A stretch of DNA of 64,000 nucleotides, from positions 248,001 to 312,000 of the forward strand of contig JAANBB010000010.1 of NCBI GenBank assembly GCA_014621425.1. The letters are read 5' to 3'. The translations under genes were made by a program, and so were the position numbers. This DNA is from Cylindrodendrum hubeiense. Lineage: Eukaryota > Ascomycota > Sordariomycetes > Hypocreales > Nectriaceae. Positions within the stretch are counted from its first letter, which is position 1; every line of letters starts with the position of its first letter. Below are positions 53,688-64,000 of this stretch, piece by piece. The notes under the pieces are model-generated. The model did not search any database. It saw nothing but the letters and a program-made list of their open reading frames with translations, and was not told the origin of the DNA.

Positions 53688-54934
53688 CTTGGCATGCGTA
53701 TGGCCTGATACTTTGTGGCTTGAGCCGACCCATTTATGTCCTTTATGCCCTCATTAATAACCCTAACCCTTGCTCCGAGCAGGCTTCCATTCTATTCGTT
53801 GACGATCAAGCTCGTGGCCTTGCCCCTTGGGGATCTTCGGAACCCCAGGCTTGCGATGCGGGCGTTTTCCCTGGTCCCGACACTGGTCCAGATGCTCACA
53901 GGAGCACTTCTGCGGGGAAGCAGCCACAGAGCGTTGTTCCCCTCTTGGAAGCGGGCCGATAACAGTGTCAAGGGCCCGGACTTGCGACGAGCCGGGACCT
54001 CGATTTGACTTTGGCTAGCGCCGTCGTCATAGACCTCAGTAAATTGTGCATTATCTTGTACAGATGCAAGGGAAACGGTGTAGCTATGGAAAGTGGGGTA
54101 TTTGTTCACACTCGATCTAGGCTCTTAGGAGCTAGATTTCTCACTTTTTTCTATATCTTAATGTAAATTCTAAGCTTTAAATAAGATCATTTCATACAGA
54201 AGTTAGTTATGTTCCAATCTTTTTTAAAAATCACAATTTAAATTATAAAAGATGTAATATCTAGTAATTCTATTTTCTTTTATAAGTATTTCAATTTCCT
54301 TTTAAATATTAAGTTCATAAAATAATATCTTAATTAGATTATAATTATATATTTAAACATTTATTTTTACTTAACTCTAACCTATTACACGGAAAATATA
54401 AAAAGTTATTTCTGTTTATATAATAAGTTTAATCTATATTAATTTATCTTTGATGTAAATTATATTAATCTAAAGAGATATATCAAGAGTGTAGACTTAT
54501 AGTAAGCTGAGATCTTAATATAACTTCAGCTAGTATTATTATCACAGACGTCAGTATATTATACATTCTCTTATACATATCTAAGGGACCTAATATTGGA
54601 TGTATTCTATAGTTATACAGACATTCCCTTAAGGAATATGCATCAAAGCCAGGTCTTCCGTTCAATCAAGTCATTATTTCGTACACACCCTCTGCCAAGG
54701 CCGAGACCCTTGTCAAACAGCAGCTTGCGGCTTCAGCGTCGGCAGCCGGGCCCTAGCTTTTAACTCGGAAGGGCTGTCAATTTCCCCATAGCCCCACCGG
54801 AGATCAACAAGAAGCAGTACTGATACTTGAAAGATTTAAAGAGTGAGACATCCTGCCTCTGCTCTGTAACTGCGGCAGACCACCCTTCACACACCACAGG
54901 GACAGCCATAAAAATCGGAACCGCTCTAGCTATC
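53688..54934. other. Intergenic interval with AT-rich block
   Basis: The part 54130-54660 is strongly AT-rich with many TTTAA/TATAA words and looks RIP-degraded. No gene is visible. The last 250 bases are the promoter of the MFS gene. Confidence 0.6.
54130..54660. repeat. AT-rich, RIP-like block
   Basis: Roughly 530 bases of very low GC between genes of normal composition. Ordinary coding potential and intact repeats are both absent. This is the usual appearance of a transposon relic mutated by repeat-induced point mutation; I cannot identify the parent element. Confidence 0.5.
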
Positions 54935-56649
54935 ATGACCGGCCCCTCAAACGACGAGGCTGCCCGCCATACGGCGCTTCTCCTTTCAACAACATCCCCG
55001 GTGCCGTGGTACAAGCAACCGCACCTGCTCAAGCTCAACTTCTCCGTGGTGTCTCTTGTACTGTTGTCTAGCGCAATAGGCTACGACAGTTCGATGACCA
55101 ACGGCCTGCTCGCACTTCCTACTTGGAACTCGTTCATGGAGTACCCAACGGGAGCATGGCTCGGCTTCATCAACTGCATCTACATCATTGGAATTCTCGT
55201 CACATTGCCAGTCTGCCCTTTAGTCGCCAACAGATACGGGCGCAAACTGGGCATCTGGATTGGCTTTGGTTTTCTTTCTCTAGGCGTAGGCCTGCAGGCA
55301 GGAGCTCAGAATGTACCCACATTCATCCTGGGGCGCTTTTTCCTGGGAGTCAACACTGGATGGTATGCGACTGCGACGCCTCTTCTCATCACTGAGGTTG
55401 CATATCCTCCTCATCGCGTGAGTTGCTACCCGACACCCGACGGCGCTCGAGGCCCAAGCTAATTAGCTATCTTGACGCTTCTAGGGAATTGTCAGCTCTC
55501 TCTACAACTGCGGTTGGTACGCTGGGGCTGTCGTCGCAGCCTGGGTAACCTTCGGCACCCGCAACGACCCTACCAGCTGGTCCTGGCGTATTCCTTCGGT
55601 TTTGCAGATTCTGCTGCCAATTACAGCGCTTCCTGGCTTCATCCTCTGCCCTGAGAGTCCCCGTTGGCTTATATCCGTCAATCGCCAGTCCGATGCCCGC
55701 GCTGTACTTGCCAGCGCCCACGCCGGCGGCGATCTGTCATCGCCTCTTGTCGAGCTGGAAGCGATCGAGATCCAAACAGCTATAGAAGCGGAGTTGGCCG
55801 CCCAAAAGTCGGCGAGCTACCTCCAACTGTTTAGAGGCAAGGGAAACCGTCATCGCTTGCTAATTTCCGTCACCCTGGGCTTCTTTGCGCAGTGGACTGG
55901 TGGCGGCGTCGTCAGCTACTACCTCGCGATAGTGTTGCAGACGGTGGGTATTACCTCTGTCACCCACCAGACGTTGATCTCGGGGTGTTTGCAGATTTGG
56001 AATTTGATATTCGCTTGTGGAGCTGCGTTTTCCGTCGACAAGCTAGGGCGCAGAACGCTATTCCTGGCCTCGGGAGCGATCATGCTGGTTGCCTATGTGA
56101 TTGTGACAGCGCTTTCGGGTTCCTTTGCGCAAACTGGAAGTAGCGCGACTGGATTGGCCGTGATTCCGTTCTTATTCATCTACTACGCCGGCTATGATAT
56201 TGCGCTGTAAGTTGAGCCCCTCCTAACCCACCTCCTTACCCCCCTCCAATGTCACGTATTAATGGGTGCTTCTGCACAACAGGACGCCGCTGCTCTACTC
56301 TTATCCCTGCGAGATCTGGCCCTATGCCATCCGTTCTCGCGGACTGACTAGTGCTGTCTGGTTCTCCATGCTCTCGTTGACTTTCAACATTTTTGTCAAC
56401 CCGATTGCCCTGGAGGCTCTTGGGTGGAAGTACTACATCGTTTTCGTTGCCATCCTCATCGCGATGATTGTCGTTGTCTACTTCTTCTATCCTGAGACTA
56501 AAGGATATACGCTTGAGCAAGTTGCTGTTTTGTTCGACGGTGAACAGGCTCAACAGGCGGCTGCGGCATTGGACAAGGCGGAGAAAGATCTGGGTCTGGT
56601 AGGCTCGGAGAAGGAGATGGTCGGCCCTATAGCTGAGCATGTTAGGTGA
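54935..56649 (+). CDS. MFS sugar-type transporter
   Basis: Exons 54935-55417, 55485-56206 and 56283-56649 close to 523 residues. Sugar-transporter signatures in order: AIGYDSSMTNGL in helix 1, NRYGRKLGIWIG, FILGRFFLGV, CPESPRWLIS, SVDKLGRRTLF, YSYPCEIWPYAIRSRG and YPETKGYTLEQV. Twelve helices, plasma membrane. The fungal branch with GYDSSMTNGL includes lactose, quinate and hexose permeases. In this neighbourhood it may import a glycoside or ester that the adjoining enzymes degrade (inference). Confidence 0.94.
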
Positions 56650-57955
56650 TGGGTGATGGGTGATGGCAGGGCTTTGGCTCCGATTCCTGTCGCTGCCCAG
56701 CAGCAAGCAGACTGTCTATGGCGAGACTAAAAACTGCTCTACCTTTGCTGCATTCGACGAGCGCTGTAGGAGGGGAGCCTGCTGTTCACCACGACTTGAG
56801 AGGCATCCGGCAGTGCTGTATAGGTATTTTCTCCCAATACCTCAACAGGTATGGCAGGACTAGGTTAGAAACGGACTGAACGCAATATACTGAGCCCATG
56901 AACGCCAACGTGTCTGATTGGAAATGCGACTGAATATACTATCCTCTTTCCTACCCAACACCAATTGTCGGAAGTGAGCTGCGTAGATCTGATGCTAACA
57001 GACGCATCTCGGCTCTGTCTCGCGGCAATCCGCATTATTTAAACATCTTGGCGCGTGCTTCTACAACCTCGCAACTAGGGAGAATTCGGCTGTTAGGGGC
57101 CAGTCGCTATCTAGATCCCCAATGCTCCCCGGCAGGACACTTCATGCTGACAATGCCCGCGGGGATCAGCCGCCATGTGGCAATTGCCAATATCTAATGC
57201 TCCTTGCTCTTGGAGAGCAATCTAGGGGGGGGGGCCTGAGGCGTATTGCGAGCTAACGATTCCGATCGGATCCTGTTTTGATTGGCCGTCTTCCGGTCAG
57301 GCAAAAGAAGCCTTGTACGGAGTAGTCTGTCTTGGAAATGGCTCAGACGGAATATTGGTCATCACCCGCTCTACTGCAGCTACTCTCGCATATTCTTGTC
57401 CCTACTAAGGCAGCATGCCCCAAATCCTGTCCGGTTCCGATCAGAGCATGGGATTTGCCAGCGATCCGGAGAGTTTTAATCCTAGTCCTGGTCCTAGTCC
57501 TAGTACTATTCCCAGTCTGCCCAGATCTAGAATGATCGCTCGTCCTGCTCAGTAAGCCTTTGTCACAAGGTTATATGGTTGCTGCATGGGTCAGGGCTCG
57601 CTTCCCCAGCATCCGCTTCCGCTCCCCCCACACATACCCGGCTTCCGACCAGAATGGAGATAGCTCTAATTGGCAAGTTCTCCTTCACCCCCCCCCCCAC
57701 ATATAACTTACCCGGCTTCCGACCAGAACGGAGATGCCTCCAATAAGCAAGGATTGTCGTACTGGGTCCTCTCATAAGAATTCGTTTGTTATTCCACCAA
57801 CTGTCCTCATTCAGGAACACGACAGGCCACCCACTCAGGCATCGTTCAGGACATCTTCCTATCATTTACAGCGTGAGTCTCTCCGCACCGACACTGAGCA
57901 TTGTGCCTCTTGCAGACTAAGCACTAAACTCGTTCAGCCTCAGCACTGCTTTACC
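56650..57955. other. Intergenic interval upstream of the aldehyde dehydrogenase
   Basis: No gene. Contains G- and C-runs (about 57224-57234 and 57690-57701), a CTAGTCCTGGTC microsatellite at about 57480-57510 and a tandem repeat listed separately. Confidence 0.55.
57636..57757. repeat. 74-bp tandem repeat in the aldehyde dehydrogenase promoter
   Basis: ACCCGGCTTCCGACCAGAA begins at about 57636 and again at about 57710, followed each time by GGAGAT and then by CTCTAAT-GGCAAG or CTCCAATAAGCAAG. The second unit ends about 200 bp before the start codon. Each unit holds a CCGG...TCCGACC sequence that could bind a Zn-cluster factor. Confidence 0.8.
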
Positions 57956-59477
57956 ATGCCTATTTCTGTCGCAGCCGAAGGTCCCGGGGTTGCGGTCCAC
58001 GGGGATGACGTGCCTCTCATCATCGACGGCAATGAAGTCTCGTCCGACGACACCTTCGACGTGGTCAATCCAGGTACGGGGACTGTCGTACACAAGAGCT
58101 CCAATGCCCATGTGTCCCACGCACAAGCGGCTGCCCATGCTGCACAAAGGGCTTTTGAGTCTTGGAGCCAGACGACACCTGCTCAGCGTCGAAACATCTT
58201 CCTCGCGGCCGCCAATATTGTCGAAAAGCGTTCGTCAGAGTTGAAGGAGTACATGATGCAGGAGATTGGCAGTGACGAGGGATGGGCCCAGTTCAACATT
58301 TACCTTGCCAAAGAGTGTCTACTTGACTGTGCAAGTAGGATTACTGCAATCGAAGGGAGGATACCGAGTCCAAACGACCCGACCACGGGCGCCCTCGTTG
58401 TGAAGGAGCCCTACGGCGTTATTCTGGCCATGGCACCCTGGTGAGTCAAGCTAGCCGCCGAAATTTCTCATGGCAACAGTATAGCTGACAATGATGAATA
58501 GGAACGCCCCCTATGCGCTAGGCTTCAGATCTGTCGTGTGGGCGATTGCTGCGGGTAACACTGTTGTCTTCAAGGGCTCGGAGCTGAGCCCTCGCTCGCT
58601 CTGGGCTGTTGCTTCGGTGCTTCAAGAAGCAGGGCTCCCCAACGGCGTGATCAATTTCATCACCTGCAACCCGCAGAATGCCCCAGAAGTGACCAAGACC
58701 CTGATTAGCAACTTATTCATCAAGAAGATCAACTTCACCGGTAGCACCGCCGTGGGTCGTATTATCGCCGAATTGGCTGGCGCAAACCTGAAACCCCTTC
58801 TACTTGAACTGGGTGGTAAAGCACCGGCTATCGTATGCGAAGACGCTGATCTTGACGTCGCAGCTAAGCAATGTGTGCTGGGAGCATTCATGTACGCAGG
58901 ACAGATCTGTATGAGCACCGAGCGTATCCTAGTCCACAAGTCGATCCGCCTAGATCTGGAAGAGAAGCTGAGGGAATGGACGTACAAACTTTTCACTTCG
59001 CAGAGCGACAGCCCTGTCCTGATCACAGACCGAGCGGTGGCCAAGAATCAACATCTGGTCCGTAATGCCTTAGCCCAGGGCGCATCACTGGTATATGGTG
59101 ACGTGGATGCTATCGAATCAACTAAGACACGGCTACAGCCCATAATTATTACCAAAGTCAAGCCTGACATGGAAGTCTATATGGCCGAGTCTTTCGGCCC
59201 AACAGTCTCTATCATTGAGTTTGAGACTGAGGAGGACGCCCTAGGTATTGCGAACGATACTGACTACGGCCTCTCTTCAGCTATCTTCTCTCGCGATTTG
59301 CGAAGAGCTTTGAGGCTTGCTAAGAGGATAGAGACAGGAGCTGTACATATTAACCGCATGACTGTTCATGATGAATCTGCGTTGCCGCATGGAGGTGCCA
59401 AGTCTAGCGGGTTCGGGAGGTTTAATGCAGGGATGGAGGAATGGGTACGGACTAAGAATATCACGTATGATTTATGA
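57956..59477 (+). CDS. Aldehyde dehydrogenase (vanillin/salicylaldehyde dehydrogenase-like)
   Basis: Exons 57956-58440 and 58502-59477 close to 486 residues, the normal length. The general-base Glu is in LELGGKAPA (about 264) and the nucleophile Cys in GQICMSTER (about 298). The cofactor lysine region is NTVVFKGSELSP, and the MAPWNAPYALGFRS segment spans the intron. SFGPTVSI and GAVHINRMTVHDE are typical of the aromatic-aldehyde branch. It would oxidise an aldehyde to the acid with NAD+. I chose the ATG at 57956 because upstream codons are unlike the family. It may act after the alcohol dehydrogenase at 50.6 kb. Confidence 0.93.
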
Positions 59478-60348
59478 GTTAGTTGTAGGACACTTCTGTT
59501 AAAATAAAAGAATTCGTTGTCTCGTCAATATGCTCATGACCATTTCATAAAGTACACCGTAATGGATATTTTATTCCTATAGACCATTACGCCTCGGAGC
59601 TCTTGCAGAGTGTAAGGACCGACGAGAACGGATGTGGCGTGTCACATTCTTTGCATTCTATGCTGGCTATGTCATCTCACCGGCTGGTCAATTGGGGTGT
59701 ACAGTAGAATCGAAGTGGCCCGAACCACCGAGCGAGCGCAAATGAGAATGAGGACTCTTTAAATACTTCCAGAGGATTGAATACCCTACTATCAGCATTG
59801 TGTCAGAAGAGCCTCCACTAGAGCCAGCGTAGTTCCGAGGGGCCATACATAACTCAAGAGATAGGCACAGGCAGCAGCAGCCATAGCAGCATGGGATTTA
59901 ACTAAAGCTTCCGTCATATTGTAATTGGGTCGGAGAGGATATGTGTTCCAATTTTGGGCCTTGTTGGGCTTGAAGTGCCGATGTTGGCTTATAGCAAAGT
60001 TGGGAACGTTGGATATGCATGCGACGCAGATATGGGAAATATGCCATCCCCTCTCCAAGGGAAACCGGGGGGATACGGTTACATTGGATTGTATTTCGCC
60101 CGGAAAGAGATCCCCATAGGGCCATGACAATCTAGCTCACATTTCAGAACATTTGGTACCTGAAGACACCCCAAGCCCCACGGAGGGGAGGGGAGGCTAA
60201 GCTCCCAGCTAGCCCGGGCGCCCATGTATCCGTCGCCCTGACAAGGCGAAGGAGGCCTCAATCACAAATGCGCGAACGATGGCGATGGTACGGGGATAAA
60301 ATGTCAATGATCAAACGGTAGGCAAGGTGCAACGTGTCTTAACTGCTA
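59478..60348. other. Intergenic interval
   Basis: No supportable gene. The minus-strand frame 59792-60130 has hydrophobic parts but no recognisable domain. Confidence 0.5.
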
Positions 60349-61246
60349 TCAGTGTTTGAGAGCCAAGGAAGCCACTAGGGCGCTGTAGCCCTGGAAGTCA
60401 GACTTCTCCGTGGGGATGATAGACAATTCATCCGCCAGCAAGGAATCAAAAGTTGACTTCTCCTGGGGTTTCCAGCCAAGAGCGCACAACCTGTTGGCAC
60501 GATTCCTGGCGTTCTGACTAATGAACGCCAGAGACAATTCCCCGAAAAGGTCGTTGTAGAGGTCGCTCGGGATCTGTCGAGGGGTCGGATCCTAGATTTT
60601 CCCTGCCTTTTGAAGCGCCTTGCCAACCTCCTCGGCATACCTCTCCCACAAATATTCCTCTCCATTCTTGATGAAGAAGTACGGGCTCTCAAGAACCCTG
60701 TCTCCAGATGTGGACTTCATGTAGTGCAGTATGGTCATGCATCCTCGTGCCAGATCCGCGACGTGGATATGGCCCCAGACTCCATTCCCGCCTCCAGCTT
60801 CACCGGCGTAGCCATGCTTGACGGCAAAGCGAGCCATCGTCGAGACCTGGATGGAGAGTTGATTTCCCTTGCCGTCGCTTACGTGGTCGTCATTTGACCC
60901 GTCGGTGATTGCGCTGCAGCCGCTGGTGTGGATGTAGATGGTGCTCTTCCCAGCCTTGGCGCGCTCTGCAATGCCATCCAAGACCGAGGCAGCGGATGGT
61001 AAATGGTCAGTAGTGGCCGTGTGCATCATGATGTCGGTAGCAGTAGCGGCTGTGCGGATGGCGTCGCTGTCGTCCAGCGATCCGAGAATGGTTTTGGAGC
61101 CCAGTTTCGCGAGGCCCGCCTTAGCCTCCTCCCTTCGTACCAGTGTGGTTACCGGGTACCCTTCGGCCAGGAGCTCTGTCAGGATCTGGAGTCCGATAAA
61201 GCCGTGAAACCGGGGCCAATTAGTAAAACGGAGCGTCAGTCGCCAT
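60349..61246 (-). pseudogene. NAD-dependent epimerase/NmrA-like pseudogene with several lesions
   Basis: Similar in family to the broken gene at 34-35 kb. Three lesions show. First, near 61205-61220 the Rossmann start VLLIGPGF is in a different frame from the following GFIGLQILTELL. Second, after IYIHTSGCSAITDGSNDDHVSD the text jumps to LSIQVSTMARFAVKHG, so about 50-60 residues with the YxxxK region are missing. Third, an in-frame TAG at 60594-60592 interrupts KALQKAGKI-stop-DPTPRQIPSDLY. The C-terminal part (RLCALGWKPQEKSTFDSLL) remains legible to the stop at 60349. It cannot make a working enzyme. Confidence 0.87.
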
Positions 61247-61865
61247 GTCTGATGTAAAGATACGGGGATGCTGGGATGGCCAAACTGCTGGGCGATGAGC
61301 GATGGGGTTTGTCGTGATTGCAGGATGGCGGCGCATCAGGCACACATTTATAAAGCAACTAACCAACAGATTTGGTAGGCATGCTAGGCTTATCGCTGAT
61401 TAAGGTATGATGTGACACCATAAAGTTGCTGGTGATTACCGTACTGCTTCCTCTTCCACTTCGGCGGCGGGGATAGACCAAGTTGCCGACCTCGGATCCA
61501 CGCTGACAAATGCGGAGATGAGCCTGTGATTAACTCAATCGAACTATTTCACACACTCGCACTTACAGCAAAAATGCAGAGCATGATGGGGGAAAGGACG
61601 AGGGACGGTTACTGCCGTGATCTCTGATCTGGCCGTCGGGGCTCGCCATCGAGTCCCTCCTACCTCTCGATATTCAAACGAGATATTGGCCAGCAATGGT
61701 CTCCTAGAAACCTCCGAGTTTGCTTACATCCCGGGTGATAGTCGCGGCCTGTGCACGCAGGTGGGCCTCATCGGAGAGGGAGACGGGCACGGCGACGTCC
61801 CGATATTCAATGCAGGCTGATCGATTGTTCATGAATGAGCCAAACCATTGAGCAAGGTCATGCGG
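61247..61865. other. Gene-free interval
   Basis: Promoter side of the epimerase pseudogene and downstream side of the LINE relic. No gene seen. Confidence 0.45.
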
Positions 61866-62245
61866 CTAGCCCTTCTGCTGGAGCCAGAGGATTAGCCTGT
61901 TTCGCAGGACTGTGTCGAAAGCACCCTGGATGCCCACACTGACCACGTTGACCATCGGCTTGCAAGCGAGTGCTTCTTCGATATTGTGAATCAGGGCCGC
62001 AACGAGATCAGTGTCGAATCTCTTTGGAAGAGCTTCGTCTGGTTTTGGATGCAGGACTGCGTATTGCATGGATTCTCAGGCGGGACTTCGTGTGATGACT
62101 CGTTCTAGCCCTTTGCTGAGTTAGGGAAGTAACAAGATGGGACGCCATGCTCGATAGGTCTCTTCGCTCCGGCTTTGGTATCGTGATCACCTTTGCTACC
62201 CGGAAGGAATTTAGGCGGTGGACACCGGCAAGGCAGCTTTAGTAA
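61866..62245 (-). mobile_element. Relic of a non-LTR (LINE, Tad-like) reverse transcriptase
   Basis: On the minus strand the text FRVAKVITIPKPERRDLS (about 62220-62160) fits the RT palm motif F-x-x-A-x-V-x-x-IPKPGK-x-DLS. After a frameshift come YRAWRPILLLP and KGLERVIT. Further on, VGIQGAFDTVLRNRLILWLQQKG is the D-x-Q-G-AFD-x-V block with the catalytic Asp replaced by Gly (VGIQ for ADIQ). The fragment is frame-shifted, lacks the endonuclease and the FADD motif, and is dead. Confidence 0.75.
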
Positions 62246-62808
62246 AGGCGGTGGATGTGGATTCCGATCATATGCTCGGCAGCCTGGAGGAGTTTGACGG
62301 TACCGTTGTCCGAGCTCGGAGAGATATTGTCAGTGCGGAGGGTGGCATCTCGCGCCTCTTCCAAAGACACTGCTTGTGAAAGGGGTGTTTACTTTGCAAA
62401 GTTGACCGAGAACCAATGATCTTCGATATCATTCAGGGCTGTACCGCGCTCTGGAGTGGCCCTGGAGTGCGCTGGGCTTGTCGAGCTACGTTTGATAGCC
62501 AATATCGTCGGTCTGTAGTGGAGGGGATTGAAAGGCCCCATTTTCCAAGGAGACCAAGACGACTTTATCATCACCAGATGAAATTCTCGATGTCAAAGTT
62601 ACAGTACGGCGGGATAACTAGTTGGGAAACTGTCGTTTGAGGTCTATGTAACTAGATTATCCATGGAGCGACAAACCCCTTTCAAGACGCTGTGGAAGAA
62701 ACGCCCGCCTCATGCACAATTGAATCCGGGGGCTTTCTGAGTATTCTCCATAATCAATTGCCGTCCTGAAGTCCTCAGACAACAGCCGCAAGCCCAGAGG
62801 CAAACCCT
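62246..62808. other. Possible further LINE remnant and gap
   Basis: This lies directly upstream of the RT relic in its reading direction. Minus-strand peptides such as LNDIEDHWFSVNFAK suggest degraded ORF2 sequence, but no motif can be named. The last 170 bases lie beyond the 3' end of the next gene. Confidence 0.35.
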
Positions 62809-64000
62809 TCAATTTCGGACCACTTCCTCAAAATCGGTTACCGCTTTGTCAGTTCCATCCTCGATTGTGGCGCCATCTTGCACAGCTCCGAAATTGCCCT
62901 TCGCGGCAGATTCTTGAATCTCCTGGGGAGGGATCACACCCTCCTCGGCGAAGTAGTTGGTGTCAGACACATACTTCAGCACAAGGTAAAACATGACAGG
63001 GAACGAAACGACCTGCATGATGGTCTGAGTAAGAGTTTGGCCCCTTCCCAGCAGGTCGTTAGCAAATGTGTCTGAGTAATAAGATTGTTCGTAAGGCCAA
63101 ACTAGACTCACAAGTAGGAAACTCCTCCAGCTTCCTGACCAAAGGCAATGGCCAGTCCAGCGCTCAACATTCCTTTGAAGAAGCCACCATATCTCGCAAG
63201 AAGCTTCGGCTCGTTGCTCAGAGAGCTCATAACCCACATTACCATCATCTGGTCGATGGCATAAGCAATTCCGGTAAAGAAAATGACAAAAAAGTACGCG
63301 ACGTATGGTGTGGATGTCCAATCCCAAGCAGGACTTTCGACGTCTCGCTTGATGCCATATTTGATCTGAAAGCTCAATGCAAGTCCCCAACCAATTAGAA
63401 CGATTACAAAGGAGATCGTCAAGCCCATTGTTCCTCGAATACGCCGCGCATATCGCTTGTTGTCGAGAACCAAACCGAAGAGTAAAGTCGCGGGTATCTG
63501 AATAGTCCAGTTGATTAAGGCGCTCAATGACCGCGTTCGCAGATTGAAAGCGTGGGCTGTCAGGGTCGGAATCAATGCAGAGGACATTTCCGTGGCCGCC
63601 ATCGGCACAATTAGGAGCACCACTCGAATGTCCTTAAGCAGCATTAGGCATTCCTTGATTTCGGTGCGGAAGTCAGTGGCCGAGAAGTGCGCAAGACGCG
63701 TTCCGTCCTCTCGAACAATCTTTTCTGACGGAAGGATGCAAAAAAAGCTGACCACAAGCGACGAAGCCATGATCACAATGAAGGTAACGTACACGGAGGT
63801 TGGTACCCCGGACAATGTCGTGATATCCTTTGTGATCAAAAACACAACGAGAGCCCCAAGTGCACAACCGACGGATAAGAGGAAGAGCTGCCAGGCGATG
63901 TAAGATCCTTTGTCTTTCTCTTCGGCGTATGCAAACTGGATGTATCCTGCAACGGTCCATAGCAGACCTGCTGAGATACCGAGAATGACACCCCCCAGTA
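62809..64000 (-). CDS. UNC93-like MFS membrane protein, 5' part beyond the window
   Basis: The visible exons are 64000-63112 (truncated) and 63043-62809, joined by a 68-nt intron with GTGAGT and an AAG acceptor. The join gives GGVSYLGQTLTQTIMQVVSFPVMFY. About 374 residues are seen. The start GGVILGISAGLLWTVAGYIQFAYAEEKDKG is the DUF895/UNC-93 fungal pattern. Seven or more helices follow, then NEPKLLARYGGFFKGMLSAG and a polar tail ending TDFEEVVRN. Fungal members are plasma-membrane or vacuolar transporters of unknown substrate. Retaining the intron would shift or end the frame, so splicing is needed. Confidence 0.88.

Noticed and set aside
59792..60130. 112-residue minus-strand frame as a membrane protein
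   Set aside because: One weak hydrophobic stretch only, with poor codon pattern and no recognisable family.
62809..63390. 193-residue frame as an independent gene
   Set aside because: Its start lies inside the exon of the UNC93-like gene in another frame. Only its C-terminal part is real, as the last exon reached by splicing.
1..64000. CRISPR arrays, bacterial operons or prophage features
   Set aside because: None are present; the spliced genes and families are fungal throughout.

Overview
This window is nuclear DNA of a filamentous ascomycete (Pezizomycotina). The genes carry many short spliceosomal introns of about 45-105 nt with GT..AG borders. The families are typical of that group: HET-domain protein, fungal Zn(II)2Cys6 regulator, LaeA-type methyltransferase, necrosis-inducing-type secreted protein, secretory lipase and a Tad-like non-LTR relic. 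An Aspergillus/Penicillium-like (Eurotiales) genome is my best guess, but nothing here proves the genus. Exon joins were made by hand; wherever coordinates are given, the reading frame closes across every junction.

Region 1, about 1-25.7 kb, looks like the flank of a polyketide gene cluster. It opens with the last ketoreductase and acyl-carrier segment of a highly reducing polyketide synthase. There follow a secreted lipase, a single-pass membrane protein, a LaeA-like methyltransferase, a sugar-type MFS transporter, a cytochrome P450 carrying one in-frame stop, an O-methyltransferase, a small secreted protein, a Tri3-like acyltransferase and a GMC alcohol oxidase ending in a peroxisomal AKL signal. 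The spaces around the transporter, P450 and O-methyltransferase share a palindromic TCGGCCGA element.

Region 2, about 26-36.5 kb, is accessory: a HET-domain protein, an SRPK-like kinase with altered HRD and DFG motifs, an NLP-family secreted protein with a variant heptapeptide, a decayed NAD-dependent epimerase and a medium-chain alcohol dehydrogenase.

Region 3, about 37-45 kb, looks like an amine-utilisation module: a peroxisomal (SKL) copper amine oxidase, a Zn(II)2Cys6 regulator and, divergent from the regulator, an eleven-exon sodium:solute symporter of the DUR3 type. A small membrane protein and a LITAF-domain protein follow.

Region 4, about 50.6-59.5 kb, holds a zinc alcohol dehydrogenase with a 3' frameshift, a beta-lactamase-fold esterase, an MFS sugar-type transporter and a vanillin-type aldehyde dehydrogenase, which fits uptake, ester cleavage and two-step oxidation. 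The right end (60.3-64 kb) has a second ruined epimerase, a LINE reverse-transcriptase relic and the 3' part of an UNC93-like transporter. A tRNA-Val(AAC) lies at 22.69 kb. The recurring theme is decay: a nonsense P450, two broken epimerases of one family, a frameshifted dehydrogenase, a tRNA relic, diverged repeats and AT-rich blocks.
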